Below are positions 35,262 through 43,762 of a stretch of DNA of 44,797 bases, piece by piece. This DNA is from an uncultured Hyphomicrobiales bacterium (GTDB lineage: Bacteria; Pseudomonadota; Alphaproteobacteria; Rhizobiales; Xanthobacteraceae). A program made the translations under genes and the position numbers. The first letter of the stretch is position 1; each line of letters begins with the position of its first letter. The DNA lies in NCBI GenBank assembly GCA_903885555.1, contig CAISIV010000063.1, positions 1-44,797 of the forward strand. Direction: 5' to 3'. The notes under the pieces were generated by a model. The model worked only from the letters and a program-made list of their open reading frames with translations, had not been told where the DNA came from and did not search any database.

Positions 35262-35431
35262 CAGAAATCCTCCCACTCAGGTAGGCTGTTTACCGCCTGC
35301 CCCTCAACGAGCCGTCAGGCCCCTCACGGCCGTAGACCTAAAGTCTAGCCGGGCTCTCAAAAGCGCGCGACCATAGTCACGAACATCCTGAATTGCCAAG
35401 GCTAAATGCCATGCAACTGCGCAGGTTCACA

Positions 35432-35504
35432 TTGCGCTGCATCAATGACCGGCTTTGCGCTGCATCAATGCGGCGCGCCAAAAGCCCTGTGTTTTTTGAC
35501 ACAG
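35432..35504. promoter_or_regulatory. Repeats in the pckA upstream region
   Basis: The 346-base gap 35262-35607 holds no gene. It contains two identical 16-base copies of TTGCGCTGCATCAATG (35432-35447 and 35455-35470), 23 bases apart, followed by a perfect palindrome CTGTGT-N6-ACACAG (35487-35504). These are about 170-240 bases upstream of the leftward pckA start, and just behind the stop of the leftward hydrolase gene. They look like operator sites; the regulator is unknown. Confidence 0.45.
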
Positions 35505-35607
35505 ATCGTCGGCGGCCTGCCGGATTAACCAAATTCGGTATTTCCGGGTCCGACAGGCCAGGCCGGGTCGCGCCCTCGAGGTGCCGGCGGGAAGCCGGCC
35601 AAATGCG

Positions 35608-36630
35608 CTATTCGCCCAGACCTTTGGCCACCAGCCACTTCTGAATGACCTCGGCGATCTGGTCCGAGTTCTTGTCCTGCATCATCATGTGCGAGTTCCC
35701 CTTGATGCCGATCTCGGGGAGGTTGATCCAGTCCACAGAACCGCCGCCGGCCTTGATGGCGTTGGCATATTCGGTGTCGATCTTCTTGAAGGCCGCCCAG
35801 CGCGGGTGCTGGTCGACGTTGTCGCCGAAGATCATCAGCACCGGCGTGTTTTTCAACTTCGGCGCGTTGGCGACGATGCCGGCGGTCGCGGATTCCACCG
35901 CGACGATGGCCTTCACCTTGTCGGGCCGTAGCTCCGCGACCTTGAAGCCGAACGAACCGCCCTGGCTGTGCAGCAGCAGGACGCAGGGGCACACTTTATC
36001 CACCAGCGCGACATAGGCATCGATGATCGCCTGATCGGTCGACAGCCAGCGCGGCACCGTCTGCCGCATGTAGTTGTTGTAAGCCTCGACCGGAAACTGG
36101 CTACCGGGGATCACTTTGCGCTGCGCCGGATCGTCGCTCCACGAGCCTTCGCCCTGCCCGATGCGGAAACGCTCGAACGGATCGGCAAAGGGAAGGAAAG
36201 TCGGCTCCGACGGCCACACATCCGGCGAGGCAAAGCCCGAGCGGCCGCGCTCGACCGCATCGGAATTGTAGACATCCCAGCCCTTGCGGATGAAGAAGTT
36301 GACCCAGCCTTCCCGGCCGTCCGGCGTGCTTTCGTAGGTCACGCCGGTGAGCCCGCCGCCGTGCCACGTCAGCAGTGGCAGCTTTCCCATTTTGTTTTTC
36401 GGCAGGAAGTACTGCACGTACATCTGCTCAACCATGTACTTGCCGTTGGGGTCGAGCTTGGTGAGCGGCCCGCCCGGCTGGCGCACGATCATGCGCACCT
36501 CTTTGCCCTTCACCTCCGCAATACGCCCGCCGATGTGGAAGGAGCCCATTCCCCGCAACACGATGTCGTCGGCGGCAATCGCGGGCGTGGCGAGCACGCC
36601 TATCAAGAGTGCGGTGAAGAAGCGACGCAT
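35608..36630 (-). CDS. Secreted alpha/beta hydrolase (esterase-like), copy 2
   Basis: 340 residues from the ATG at 36630, preceded by GAGGA at suitable spacing. A signal peptide (MRRFFTALLIGVLATPAIA, cleavage about 19) exports it. The motif LLHSQGGSFGFKVAEL holds the nucleophile serine in an atypical elbow (His-Ser-Gln-Gly-Gly). LLTWHGGGLTGVTYES gives the oxyanion region and GNSHMMMQDKNSDQIAEVIQ the late histidine. Substrate unknown. It starts 11 bases after the stop of a close paralogue on the same strand. Confidence 0.85.
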   Translation of the reverse strand: MRRFFTALLIGVLATPAIAADDIVLRGMGSFHIGGRIAEVKGKEVRMIVRQPGGPLTKLDPNGKYMVEQMYVQYFLPKNKMGKLPLLTWHGGGLTGVTYESTPDGREGWVNFFIRKGWDVYNSDAVERGRSGFASPDVWPSEPTFLPFADPFERFRIGQGEGSWSDDPAQRKVIPGSQFPVEAYNNYMRQTVPRWLSTDQAIIDAYVALVDKVCPCVLLLHSQGGSFGFKVAELRPDKVKAIVAVESATAGIVANAPKLKNTPVLMIFGDNVDQHPRWAAFKKIDTEYANAIKAGGGSVDWINLPEIGIKGNSHMMMQDKNSDQIAEVIQKWLVAKGLGE

Positions 36631-36641
36631 GATCGTTGTCC

Positions 36642-37667
36642 TCACTCGGCCAGACCTTTGCTTACAAGCCACTTCTGGATCAAGCCGGCGATCTGGTCGC
36701 TGTTCTTGTCCATCATCATCATGTGCGAATTGCCCTTCATGCCGGCGTCAGGCAGATCGACCAGCGTGAAGTCGCCGCCGCCGGCCTTGAAAGCTTCCGA
36801 ATAGCCGACGCTATTCTGCCGGATATTTTTCCAGCGCGGATGATCCTTGGCGTTGTCGCCGATGATGGTGAGGATCGGCGTGCCCTTGATCGATGCGATC
36901 TTGTTCTTGTCGCCGGCCAGCGTCGGCTCGACGGCAACGAGCGCCTTCACCTTGTCCGGCCGCGCTTCGAGCACCTTGTAGCCGAAGGTGCCGGACTGGC
37001 TATGCACCAGCACGACGCAAGGGCAGATCTTGTCGACCAGCGAGATGTAGGCGTTGATGATCTGCTCGTCTGTCGTAACCCAGCGCGGCACGCCCTGCTT
37101 CATGAACTGCGCATAGGACTCGGTCGGAAACTGCGCGCCCGGATAGGTGACGCGCTTTTCGACATCGTCATTCCACGAACCGGCCGGCCCGATGCGGAAA
37201 CGCTCCCACGGATCGTTGAAGGGCAGTTCCATCGCCTCGCCCTTGAAGGTGCTGCTCCAGCCGGAGCGGCCGCGCTCCATGGCGTCGGAGATATAAGTGT
37301 CCCAGCCGGCGCGGATGAAATAATCGAGCCAGCCCGGCTTGCCGTCCGGCTTGGTCTCATAGGTCACGCCCGACAGACCACCGCCGTGCCACAGCAGCAG
37401 CGGCAGCTTTCCCTTCTTGTTCTGCGGCAGGAAGTACTGAACGTACATCTGCTCGACCTGGTACTTGCCATTGGGATCGACCTTGGCGGGCACGCCGCCG
37501 GGCGTGAACACGACTTCCTTGACCGGCTTGCCGGTGATCTCGACGATGCGGCCGCCGACATGGAACGAGCCCATGTCGCGCAGCGCCATCGGTTCGGCGG
37601 CCACTGCAGGCCAAGTAATCGAACTTGCCATCGCGCACAGGAATAGTGTCGAGAGAATTTTCCGCAT
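36642..37667 (-). CDS. Secreted alpha/beta hydrolase (esterase-like), copy 1
   Basis: 341 residues from the ATG at 37667, which follows GGGAGG. A signal peptide (MRKILSTLFLCAMASSITWPAVA) precedes the mature part. Architecture and many blocks are shared with the next gene: RDMGSFHVGGRIVEITGK, LLLWHGGGLSGVTYE, the nucleophile elbow VHSQSGTFGYKVLEA and GNSHMMMMDKNSDQIA. The pair arose by tandem duplication. Both begin with a 'GSFH(I/V)GGR' segment typical of their family of periplasmic esterases of unknown substrate. Confidence 0.85.
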   Translation of the reverse strand: MRKILSTLFLCAMASSITWPAVAAEPMALRDMGSFHVGGRIVEITGKPVKEVVFTPGGVPAKVDPNGKYQVEQMYVQYFLPQNKKGKLPLLLWHGGGLSGVTYETKPDGKPGWLDYFIRAGWDTYISDAMERGRSGWSSTFKGEAMELPFNDPWERFRIGPAGSWNDDVEKRVTYPGAQFPTESYAQFMKQGVPRWVTTDEQIINAYISLVDKICPCVVLVHSQSGTFGYKVLEARPDKVKALVAVEPTLAGDKNKIASIKGTPILTIIGDNAKDHPRWKNIRQNSVGYSEAFKAGGGDFTLVDLPDAGMKGNSHMMMMDKNSDQIAGLIQKWLVSKGLAE

Positions 37668-37760
37668 GGTCGCCTCCCTGAAAGTTTTTGTTTGTTGAGC
37701 GAAGTCTGCCAAATCCCCACCCGCCGCGCCATCCGTGGGCGAGATGGGCAATCTGGACTT

Positions 37761-38513
37761 TTATTTCGCCGGTTCGAAACCCTTGGCTTTGAACACGGCG
37801 CCGGCGGCGGGGCTGGCGAGATACTTTACGAAAGCAGCGGCCGCTTCAGGCTGCTTCGCCGCGGCGCCGACGGCAGCGGTTTGCGTCACGTAGTTTTGCA
37901 ACGACTGCGGCAGCGGCCCGACCAAGTCGACGCCCGGCGTCCCGACAATGTCGCTGACGAGCACAATGCCCAGTTCGGCTTCGCCTCTGGCGACCGCCGG
38001 CGTGGTCATAGCGCCGCCGGGCTGAAGGATCAATTTGTCCTTGATCGCATCCATGACGCCGATGCTTTCAAGCTGCCGCGTTAGGTAAACGCCGGTCTGA
38101 CTTTGCTTGGTGTAGGTAATCGACTTGGCCGTCAGCAGCGTGCGCTTGAAAGCCGCTTCGTCGTGAATATCGGGTTTCGCCGCGCCGGTCTTGACCGCGA
38201 CGCCGATGCTGGTGCGCACAATATTGACGCTCGATCCGGCGACAATGCGTTTTTGCTTGATCAGGTCTTCGACCTGCGGCGCAGCAAAGAGCGCGACGTC
38301 AAAATCGCCGGCTTCGATTTGCTGCTGTTGATCAGGGAAGATCGCATAGTGCACGGTGACCTTGTGTCCGGAGTCGCGCTCGAATTGCTGCAGCAGCGGT
38401 TCGAACGAGGCCTTCCAGGCGGGAATGCAGATCACCTTGATCTCGGCGGCGTGAGCCTGCTGAGCCACGCACATCACCAGCGCCGCGATCGCGGCGTGCG
38501 CCAGAAACTTCAT
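37761..38513 (-). CDS. Periplasmic substrate-binding protein, ModA-like
   Basis: 250 residues from the ATG at 38513, preceded by GGGAG. A signal peptide (MKFLAHAAIAALVMCVAQQAHA, cleavage about 22) is followed by a type-2 periplasmic-binding fold related to molybdate-binding ModA: DVALFAAPQVEDLIKQKRI, GVAVKTGAAKPDI, ELGIVLVSDIVGTPGVDLVGPLP and a C-terminal AAAFVKYLASPAAGAVFKAKGFEPA. No permease or ATPase gene is adjacent, so it is an orphan. The ligand may be an oxyanion or a small organic acid. Confidence 0.85.
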   Translation of the reverse strand: MKFLAHAAIAALVMCVAQQAHAAEIKVICIPAWKASFEPLLQQFERDSGHKVTVHYAIFPDQQQQIEAGDFDVALFAAPQVEDLIKQKRIVAGSSVNIVRTSIGVAVKTGAAKPDIHDEAAFKRTLLTAKSITYTKQSQTGVYLTRQLESIGVMDAIKDKLILQPGGAMTTPAVARGEAELGIVLVSDIVGTPGVDLVGPLPQSLQNYVTQTAAVGAAAKQPEAAAAFVKYLASPAAGAVFKAKGFEPAK

Positions 38514-38560
38514 CGTCTCACTCCCAAGTTTTTGTTTTTTGTCGTCTGAGCTCGACGAGC

Positions 38561-39364
38561 CTAGCGCGCCCGCGCCTGCTCCGCCAACTGCTTCAACAAC
38601 GCGCGCAGCGGACCCGGCCCGGTGACGCGTTGCGGGAACGGCAGGCGCAGCGCGAGCGGACCGTTTTGTAGATCGATGCCTTCGGGATCGATGCCGGCGC
38701 AACGCCAGTCGCCATCCGGTCCGCCAAGCAATTTCGTCGCATAGAGCCGGCACGCTTCGGCGTGGTCCGCATTCATGTGCGCGACCGCGCCCTCTTCCGC
38801 CTCGATCAGCGCCTCGGCACCGGTGAGATCGGTCAGCACATCGGCAGCGGTCAAATCGGCGGCGCGTGCAAAGCCGCCATTGAGATGAGCTGAAACGACG
38901 TTCATGCGCCAGAACGCGAAGTCGCCGAAGCCGGCATAGAGTTTCGATTTAGGATGGTGCGCCAGAAATCTCCGGCGGATGCGGGCCTCGTCGGCGCTGT
39001 CGCGCGTCACCGGCACCAGCGTGCCCAGCACGGTGAGGCGCGGATGCGTCAGCGCGTCGCCTTTGCCGGTCTCCGCCAGCAGAAACGAGGCGCGGCCGTC
39101 GTGTTCGAGATTAGCCGTATGGGTGGCAAGCTTCGACACCAGGATCAGCGGCGCGCCATCGCTGTCGGTGGTCACATTGACCAGCGAGGCGAAGGGGTAA
39201 CCGGTGTTGCGATCAAGCGTCGACAGCGCGCCGGAACGGATCGTTCGCAGCAGGACCTTGGCCCAATCGCGCGGGATGAAATCCGCGGGCTGGGGGGCGT
39301 TTTCGGGCGTACGGCCCGGCATGAGGCCTGGCAAAGGTCCATCGGTCGGATTTTCAGGCGTCAT
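38561..39364 (-). CDS. HugZ-like / pyridoxamine 5'-phosphate oxidase-fold protein
   Basis: 267 residues from the ATG at 39364. The split-barrel domain (about 30-170; LLRTIRSGALSTLDRNTGYPFASLVNVTTD, HTANLEHDGRASFLLAE) is followed by a DUF2470 domain (about 180-265) with HMNADHAEACRLYA. This arrangement is that of the HugZ haem oxygenase/utilisation family, which binds haem or flavin. Function here is not certain because many such proteins have lost haem residues. It diverges from chvI; the frame is open to 39514, but the extra residues fall in the chvI promoter region. Confidence 0.85.
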   Translation of the reverse strand: MTPENPTDGPLPGLMPGRTPENAPQPADFIPRDWAKVLLRTIRSGALSTLDRNTGYPFASLVNVTTDSDGAPLILVSKLATHTANLEHDGRASFLLAETGKGDALTHPRLTVLGTLVPVTRDSADEARIRRRFLAHHPKSKLYAGFGDFAFWRMNVVSAHLNGGFARAADLTAADVLTDLTGAEALIEAEEGAVAHMNADHAEACRLYATKLLGGPDGDWRCAGIDPEGIDLQNGPLALRLPFPQRVTGPGPLRALLKQLAEQARAR

Positions 39365-39545
39365 GAACGGGAACCCGGGGTGATCGAATGAGCTTGGGCG
39401 CGGCCCAGTTTGCGCTGTTGGGCTTGAATTCGCTACAGAATCACATAGTTGTTGCAAAGAGGCCACATTTCGGACCCTGTTTCTGGGCTTCAAACCTAGC
39501 GGGCCGTCACGCAATCTTTTTCAGACGACGTATTAGAGGGGCTTT

Positions 39546-40247
39546 ATGCCAACAATCGCTCTCGTCGACGATGACCGCAACATCTTGACCTCGGTGTCCA
39601 TGGCGCTCGAAGCCGAGGGCTATCGCATCATGACCTACACCGATGGCGCCTCCGCACTGGACGGGTTCAAGACCTCACCGCCGGACCTTGCCATCCTCGA
39701 CATCAAGATGCCGCGCATGGACGGCATGGAAACCTTGCGCCGGCTGCGCCAGAAATCGGACATGCCGGTGATCTTCCTCACCTCCAAGGACGAGGAAATC
39801 GACGAAATGTTCGGCCTCAAGATGGGCGCCGACGATTTCATCCGCAAACCATTCTCGCAGCGCCTGCTGGTCGAGCGCGTCAAGGCCGTACTCCGCCGCG
39901 CCAGCCCAAAAGATCCGACGCTGACGCCGAAGGAAAACGACGCCAAGGCGCTCGAGCGCGGCCAGCTGCGCATGGATCCGGAACGCCATACCTGCACCTG
40001 GAAGAACGATCCGGTCACCTTGACCGTCACCGAATTCCTGATCCTGCAGGCGCTCGCCACCCGGCCCGGCGTGGTGAAGAGCCGCAACGCCCTGATGGAC
40101 GCCGCCTACGACGATCAGGTCTATGTCGACGACCGCACCATCGACAGCCACATCAAGCGTCTGCGCAAGAAGTTCAAGGTCGTCGATGACGACTTCGAGA
40201 TGATCGAAACGCTGTACGGCGTCGGTTATCGCTTCAAGGAAGCCTAG
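39546..40247 (+). CDS. chvI: Response regulator ChvI
   Basis: 233 residues, OmpR/PhoB type. The receiver domain (1-120) has the acidic pocket LVDDDR, the phosphorylated Asp52 in [13 protein letters not shown] and the conserved FLTSKDEE and [11 protein letters not shown] winged-helix DNA-binding domain follows (about 130-230; [44 protein letters not shown]). In Rhizobiales ChvG-ChvI senses acid and envelope stress and controls exopolysaccharide and host-interaction genes. ChvG follows after 65 bases. Confidence 0.96.
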   Translation: MPTIALVDDDRNILTSVSMALEAEGYRIMTYTDGASALDGFKTSPPDLAILDIKMPRMDGMETLRRLRQKSDMPVIFLTSKDEEIDEMFGLKMGADDFIRKPFSQRLLVERVKAVLRRASPKDPTLTPKENDAKALERGQLRMDPERHTCTWKNDPVTLTVTEFLILQALATRPGVVKSRNALMDAAYDDQVYVDDRTIDSHIKRLRKKFKVVDDDFEMIETLYGVGYRFKEA

Positions 40248-40312
40248 GCTAACGAAGTTTCCTGGCTTGCGGTAAAGTCCACGGGGGCCTCAACCGGGCT
40301 GGATCAAACGAC

Positions 40313-42136
40313 GTGCTCGATCGAACCGCGGAAATCCAGGCGCAAGAAGAAGCGCAGAAGGCCGAAGCCGAACGCAACGGCACGGCCGCTGCGCGGCCTG
40401 TGCGCCGACGCTTCGGCGGGCTGCGGCGGTTGATGGCGTCGGTCTGGCACTTCTTCGTCGCGCAGAGTTTCTCCAGCCTTACGCGCCGCATCGTATTTCT
40501 CAACCTCACCGGACTGATCGCACTCCTGGCCGGCGTGCTTTATCTCTCGCAATTCCGTGCCGGCCTGATCGACGCGCGCGTGCAAAGCTTGCTGGTGCAG
40601 AGCGAAATCATCGCCGGCGCCATCGCCGCCTCCGCCACGGTCGAAACCGATTCCATCACCATCGATCCCGACCGCCTGCTCGAACTGCAAGCCGGCGAAA
40701 GCTACGGGCCGTCCGACGACCAGTTGTCCGGCATCGAATTCCCGATCAATCCCGAGCGCGTCGCACCGGTGCTGCGCCGTCTGGTGTCGCCAACCAATAC
40801 CCGCGCGCGCATTTACGACCGCGACGGCGTGCTGATCCTCGACAGCCGCAATCTCTACGGCCGCGGCGACGTCTTGCGTTTCGACCTGCCGTCACCGACA
40901 GCCGAACAGCCGGGCCTGATGGAACGCTCGTTTATCGCGATCCGCCGCTGGTTCGGCCGCGGCGACCTGCCGCTCTACAAGGAGCTCGGGCCCGAGAACG
41001 GCAAAGGCTACCCGGAAATCGGCCGCGCGCTGAGCGGCCTGCATGCCAGCATGGTGCGCATCAACGACCGCGGGGAAGTCATCGTCTCGGTTGCCGTGCC
41101 GGTGCAGCGGTTCCGGGCCGTGCGCGGCGCGTTGATGCTGTCGACGCAGGGCGCCGACATCGATGAGATGGTGGAGGCAGAACGCCTCGCCATCGTCAAA
41201 GTGTGTCTTGTCGCCGCGGCGGTGATGGTCGTGCTGTCGATGCTGCTCGCCGGTACTATTGCCGGTCCGGTGCGGCGCTTGGCGGAAGGCGCCGAGCGCG
41301 TGCGCCGGCGCATCCGCACCCGCGTCGAAATTCCAGACTTCACGCGCCGCCGCGACGAGATCGGCCATCTGTCCGGCGCGCTGCGTGACATGACCAACGC
41401 GCTCTACACGCGCATCGAAGCGATCGAGAGTTTCGCCGCCGACGTGTCGCACGAATTGAAGAATCCCCTGACATCGTTGCGCTCGGCAGTCGAGACCCTG
41501 CCGATGGCCAAGACTGACGCCAACCGCAAGCGCTTGCTCGATGTCATTGAGCATGACGTGAAGCGGCTCGACCGCCTGATTACCGATATTTCCGACGCCA
41601 GCCGTCTCGACGCGGAACTGCAAAGGCAGGAAGTCGCCACCGTCGATCTCGCCAGCCTGCTCGACGCGCTGGTGACGGCTGCCAACGAGATACACACCGA
41701 CGACGTCAAGGTGACGATTGCCTTCGAAGGCGGCGCACCGCGCGATTTCAAAGTGCCCGGCCATGACTCGCGGCTCGGTCAGGTGGTCAGCAATCTGGTC
41801 GACAACGCACGCTCGTTTTCCCCGCCGGGCAGCACCGTGCGCGTCACTTGCCGAAAGCTGAAGAGCCAGGTCGAGATCGTCGTCGACGATGACGGCCCGG
41901 GCATCCCGTCCGACGCGTTCGAGAAAATCTTCGAGCGGTTCTACACCGACCGGCCGCATCAGGGCTTCGGGCAGAATTCAGGCCTCGGCCTGTCGATCAC
42001 CAAGCAGATCGTCGAAGCCCATGGCGGCACGATCCGCGTCGAGAACCGGACAGTGCCGGCCGGTCCCGGTGAAGAGCCGCCAGAAGGGCCAAAAGTGCTC
42101 GGCGCGCGCTTCACGGTCCGCCTGCCGGCGATGTGA
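40313..42136 (+). CDS. chvG: Sensor histidine kinase ChvG
   Basis: 607 residues with a GTG start at 40313. An N-terminal cytoplasmic tail precedes a first membrane helix near 57-78 (IVFLNLTGLIALLAGVLYL). A periplasmic sensing domain follows (about 80-300), then a second helix (about 302-322), HAMP, the H-box ADVSHELKNPLTSLRSA, N-box NLVDNARSFSPPG, G1 box DDDGPGIP and the late SGLGLSITKQI. In ChvG relatives the periplasmic domain is held inactive by ExoR, which is not in this window. The stop overlaps the start of hprK by one base, indicating cotranslation. Confidence 0.96.
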   Translation: MLDRTAEIQAQEEAQKAEAERNGTAAARPVRRRFGGLRRLMASVWHFFVAQSFSSLTRRIVFLNLTGLIALLAGVLYLSQFRAGLIDARVQSLLVQSEIIAGAIAASATVETDSITIDPDRLLELQAGESYGPSDDQLSGIEFPINPERVAPVLRRLVSPTNTRARIYDRDGVLILDSRNLYGRGDVLRFDLPSPTAEQPGLMERSFIAIRRWFGRGDLPLYKELGPENGKGYPEIGRALSGLHASMVRINDRGEVIVSVAVPVQRFRAVRGALMLSTQGADIDEMVEAERLAIVKVCLVAAAVMVVLSMLLAGTIAGPVRRLAEGAERVRRRIRTRVEIPDFTRRRDEIGHLSGALRDMTNALYTRIEAIESFAADVSHELKNPLTSLRSAVETLPMAKTDANRKRLLDVIEHDVKRLDRLITDISDASRLDAELQRQEVATVDLASLLDALVTAANEIHTDDVKVTIAFEGGAPRDFKVPGHDSRLGQVVSNLVDNARSFSPPGSTVRVTCRKLKSQVEIVVDDDGPGIPSDAFEKIFERFYTDRPHQGFGQNSGLGLSITKQIVEAHGGTIRVENRTVPAGPGEEPPEGPKVLGARFTVRLPAM

Positions 42137-42591
42137 TGGCAACCGAGCCTTCCACCATCCACGCGTCGGCCGTCCTCATAGGCGCCAAGGCGATCCTGAT
42201 CCGCGGTCCTTCAGGCTCGGGCAAATCCCGCCTCGTCTGGGACCTGCTGCAGGCGGCCGAGCAAGGCGTCCTGCCCTTTGCCCGGCTGGTGGCCGATGAC
42301 CGGGCTTTCGTCGAGACCCAAAATGGCCAGTTGCTGGTCCGCCCCGCCCCGGCGCTGGCCGGGATTATCGAAATTTTTGGGCTGGGCATCCGGCGCTTGC
42401 CTTACGAGCCGGTCGCGACCGTCGGCCTGGTGGTCGACCTGGCGGCCCCGGATGCCGACCGGATTCCGCCCGCCGGGGCCGAGAAAACCACGATTTCCGG
42501 GATCATTCTGCCGCGGCTTTCGGTCGCTGAGGGAACGGCCGCCCTGCCGCTGGTGTTAGCCTTCATGAGGACAAAGGCAGCCGACGATTGA
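42136..42591 (+). CDS. hprK: HPr kinase/phosphorylase, short alphaproteobacterial form
   Basis: 151 residues, about half of the Firmicutes enzyme: only the catalytic domain. Walker A GPSGSGKS (residues 24-31) is intact. The segment LVADDRAFVETQNGQLLVRPAPALAGIIEIFGLGI, with the usual metal/active-site acids, follows. It phosphorylates and dephosphorylates the serine of HPr (Ser62 in the gene at 43226). It overlaps chvG by one base, forming the conserved chvI-chvG-hprK order that couples the two-component system to the regulatory PTS. Confidence 0.93.
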   Translation: MATEPSTIHASAVLIGAKAILIRGPSGSGKSRLVWDLLQAAEQGVLPFARLVADDRAFVETQNGQLLVRPAPALAGIIEIFGLGIRRLPYEPVATVGLVVDLAAPDADRIPPAGAEKTTISGIILPRLSVAEGTAALPLVLAFMRTKAADD

Positions 42592-42765
42592 CCTTATGGC
42601 CAATGTTGGGTACCCCCGCGCCCTCTGATCCTGCTGGAAAAATTAACTATAACGGGGCTAGGATCGGCCCGCCGAGAAACGGACATCCGAGCCTCCCTTT
42701 GGCCCCGCCTTTCCGCAGTGCAACAGAGCGCCTATATAGCGAGGAAGCCCCTTGCAATGGGCATT

Positions 42766-42793
42766 CGAATGGGCGTGAATGCGCCCCCATTCG
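42766..42793 (+). promoter_or_regulatory. Imperfect stem-loop in the EIIA leader
   Basis: CGAATGGGCG (42766-42775) can pair with CGCCCCCATTCG (42782-42793), which has two extra Cs, around a 6-base loop. A TATATA stretch (about 42733-42738) lies upstream as a possible -10. The 236-base gap after hprK thus probably has its own promoter for the EIIA-HPr pair. The hairpin's function is unproven. Confidence 0.3.
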
Positions 42794-42827
42794 TGCGGCG
42801 CACACAAGCGCCCGCGAGGAGTTCGGG

Positions 42828-43229
42828 ATGATCGGCCTTGTTTTAGTAACCCACGGGCGGCTCGCTATTGAGTTCCGCTCAGCGCTGGAGCACGTCGTCG
42901 GGCCCCAGCGGCAGATCGAGGCGATTACGATCGGCCCCGAGGACGACGTCGAGCAGTGCCGCAAGAATATTCTCGATGCGGTCAAACGTGTCGACAGCGG
43001 CGAAGGCGTTGCCATCCTGACCGACATGTTCGGCGGCACACCGTCCAACCTCGCCATCTCGGTGATGAGCCAGCCCAAGGTCGAAGTGCTGGCCGGCATC
43101 AATCTGCCGATGCTGATAAAGCTCGCAAAAGTGCGCGAAACCTGCGCTCTCGAAGACGCGGTCTCGGCCGCCCAGGAAGCCGGGCGCAAGTACTGTACGA
43201 TCGCCAGCCGGGTCCTCAACGGAAAATGA
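42828..43229 (+). CDS. PTS system EIIA component (mannose/fructose family, regulatory)
   Basis: 133 residues. MIGLVLVTHGRLAIEFRSAL opens the EIIA-Man fold, with the phosphorylated His9. GVAILTDMFGGTPSNLAISVM is the family signature; no EIIB, EIIC or EIID transport genes are near. It is therefore the regulatory EIIA (EIIAMan/ManX type) that accepts phosphate from HPr, as is usual in alphaproteobacteria. GCGAGGAG sits just before the ATG at 42828. Its stop overlaps the HPr start (ATGA). Confidence 0.93.
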   Translation: MIGLVLVTHGRLAIEFRSALEHVVGPQRQIEAITIGPEDDVEQCRKNILDAVKRVDSGEGVAILTDMFGGTPSNLAISVMSQPKVEVLAGINLPMLIKLAKVRETCALEDAVSAAQEAGRKYCTIASRVLNGK

Positions 43230-43543
43230 TGACCAGCCCCGCTCGATCGGACGCCCCCGACGAGCACTCCGTGCCCGTGAAACGCGAAGTCGAGATCGTC
43301 AACAAGAAGGGCCTGCACGCCCGCGCCTCGGCGAAATTTGTGCAGACAGCCGAACAATTCAACGCAGCCATCATCGTGACCCGCGGTCATGAAACCGTCG
43401 GCGGCACCTCGATCATGGGCCTGATGATGCTCGCCGCCGCCACCGGCTCGACCATCTCGATCCAGGCCACCGGCAAGCAAGCGCCGGAAGCGGTCGAGGC
43501 CCTGGTGGCGCTGGTGTCCAACCGCTTCGGCGAAGAAGAATAA
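43226..43543 (+). CDS. HPr phosphocarrier protein
   Basis: 105 residues with an N-terminal extension of about 16 residues over typical HPr. NKKGLHARASAKFV holds the phosphorylated His31 (equivalent to His15), and GGTSIMGLMMLAA holds Ser62 (equivalent to Ser46), the HPr kinase target. It carries phosphate from EI (PtsP, not in window) to EIIA proteins; Ser phosphorylation by the hprK product modulates this. The start overlaps the EIIA stop in ATGATG; the second ATG at 43229 is equally possible. Confidence 0.94.
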   Translation: MMTSPARSDAPDEHSVPVKREVEIVNKKGLHARASAKFVQTAEQFNAAIIVTRGHETVGGTSIMGLMMLAAATGSTISIQATGKQAPEAVEALVALVSNRFGEEE

Positions 43544-43665
43544 CCCGCCGTTCCCCGTCCAAAATCCGACGCGTGCTCCTGGTTTTTCCGGCTCCACAGA
43601 GCGCGGGAATACCCCCGTTCAGGCTGTGCGGCGGGGTAAAGTCTTTCCCCAAGGCAAAACCTTAC

Positions 43666-43681
43666 ATAAAGAAATCTTTAT
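43666..43681. promoter_or_regulatory. Palindrome upstream of ahcY, candidate SahR operator
   Basis: ATAAAGA (43666-43672), AA, TCTTTAT (43674 onward to 43681) is a perfect 7-bp inverted repeat with a two-base centre, 82 bases before the ahcY start. It fits my recollection of the site used by SahR, an ArsR-family repressor that responds to S-adenosylhomocysteine and controls ahcY and methionine genes in Proteobacteria. No sahR gene is in the window. Confidence 0.6.
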
Positions 43682-43762
43682 ATATGCGTTGCAGGCCCGG
43701 CGGCGCCCTGTTATAGGCACGCCAATTCCACGAAACCTCCCATCAGCCTGAATAGGATTGTC

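Noticed and set aside
33627-35348. 573-codon plus-strand open frame opposite pckA
   Set aside because: It mirrors the pckA codon pattern and has no motif of its own.
35353-35607. Possible small RNA or gene in the gap behind pckA
   Set aside because: Only repeats and palindromes are visible; there is no open frame with a ribosome-binding site and no clear terminator to define an RNA.
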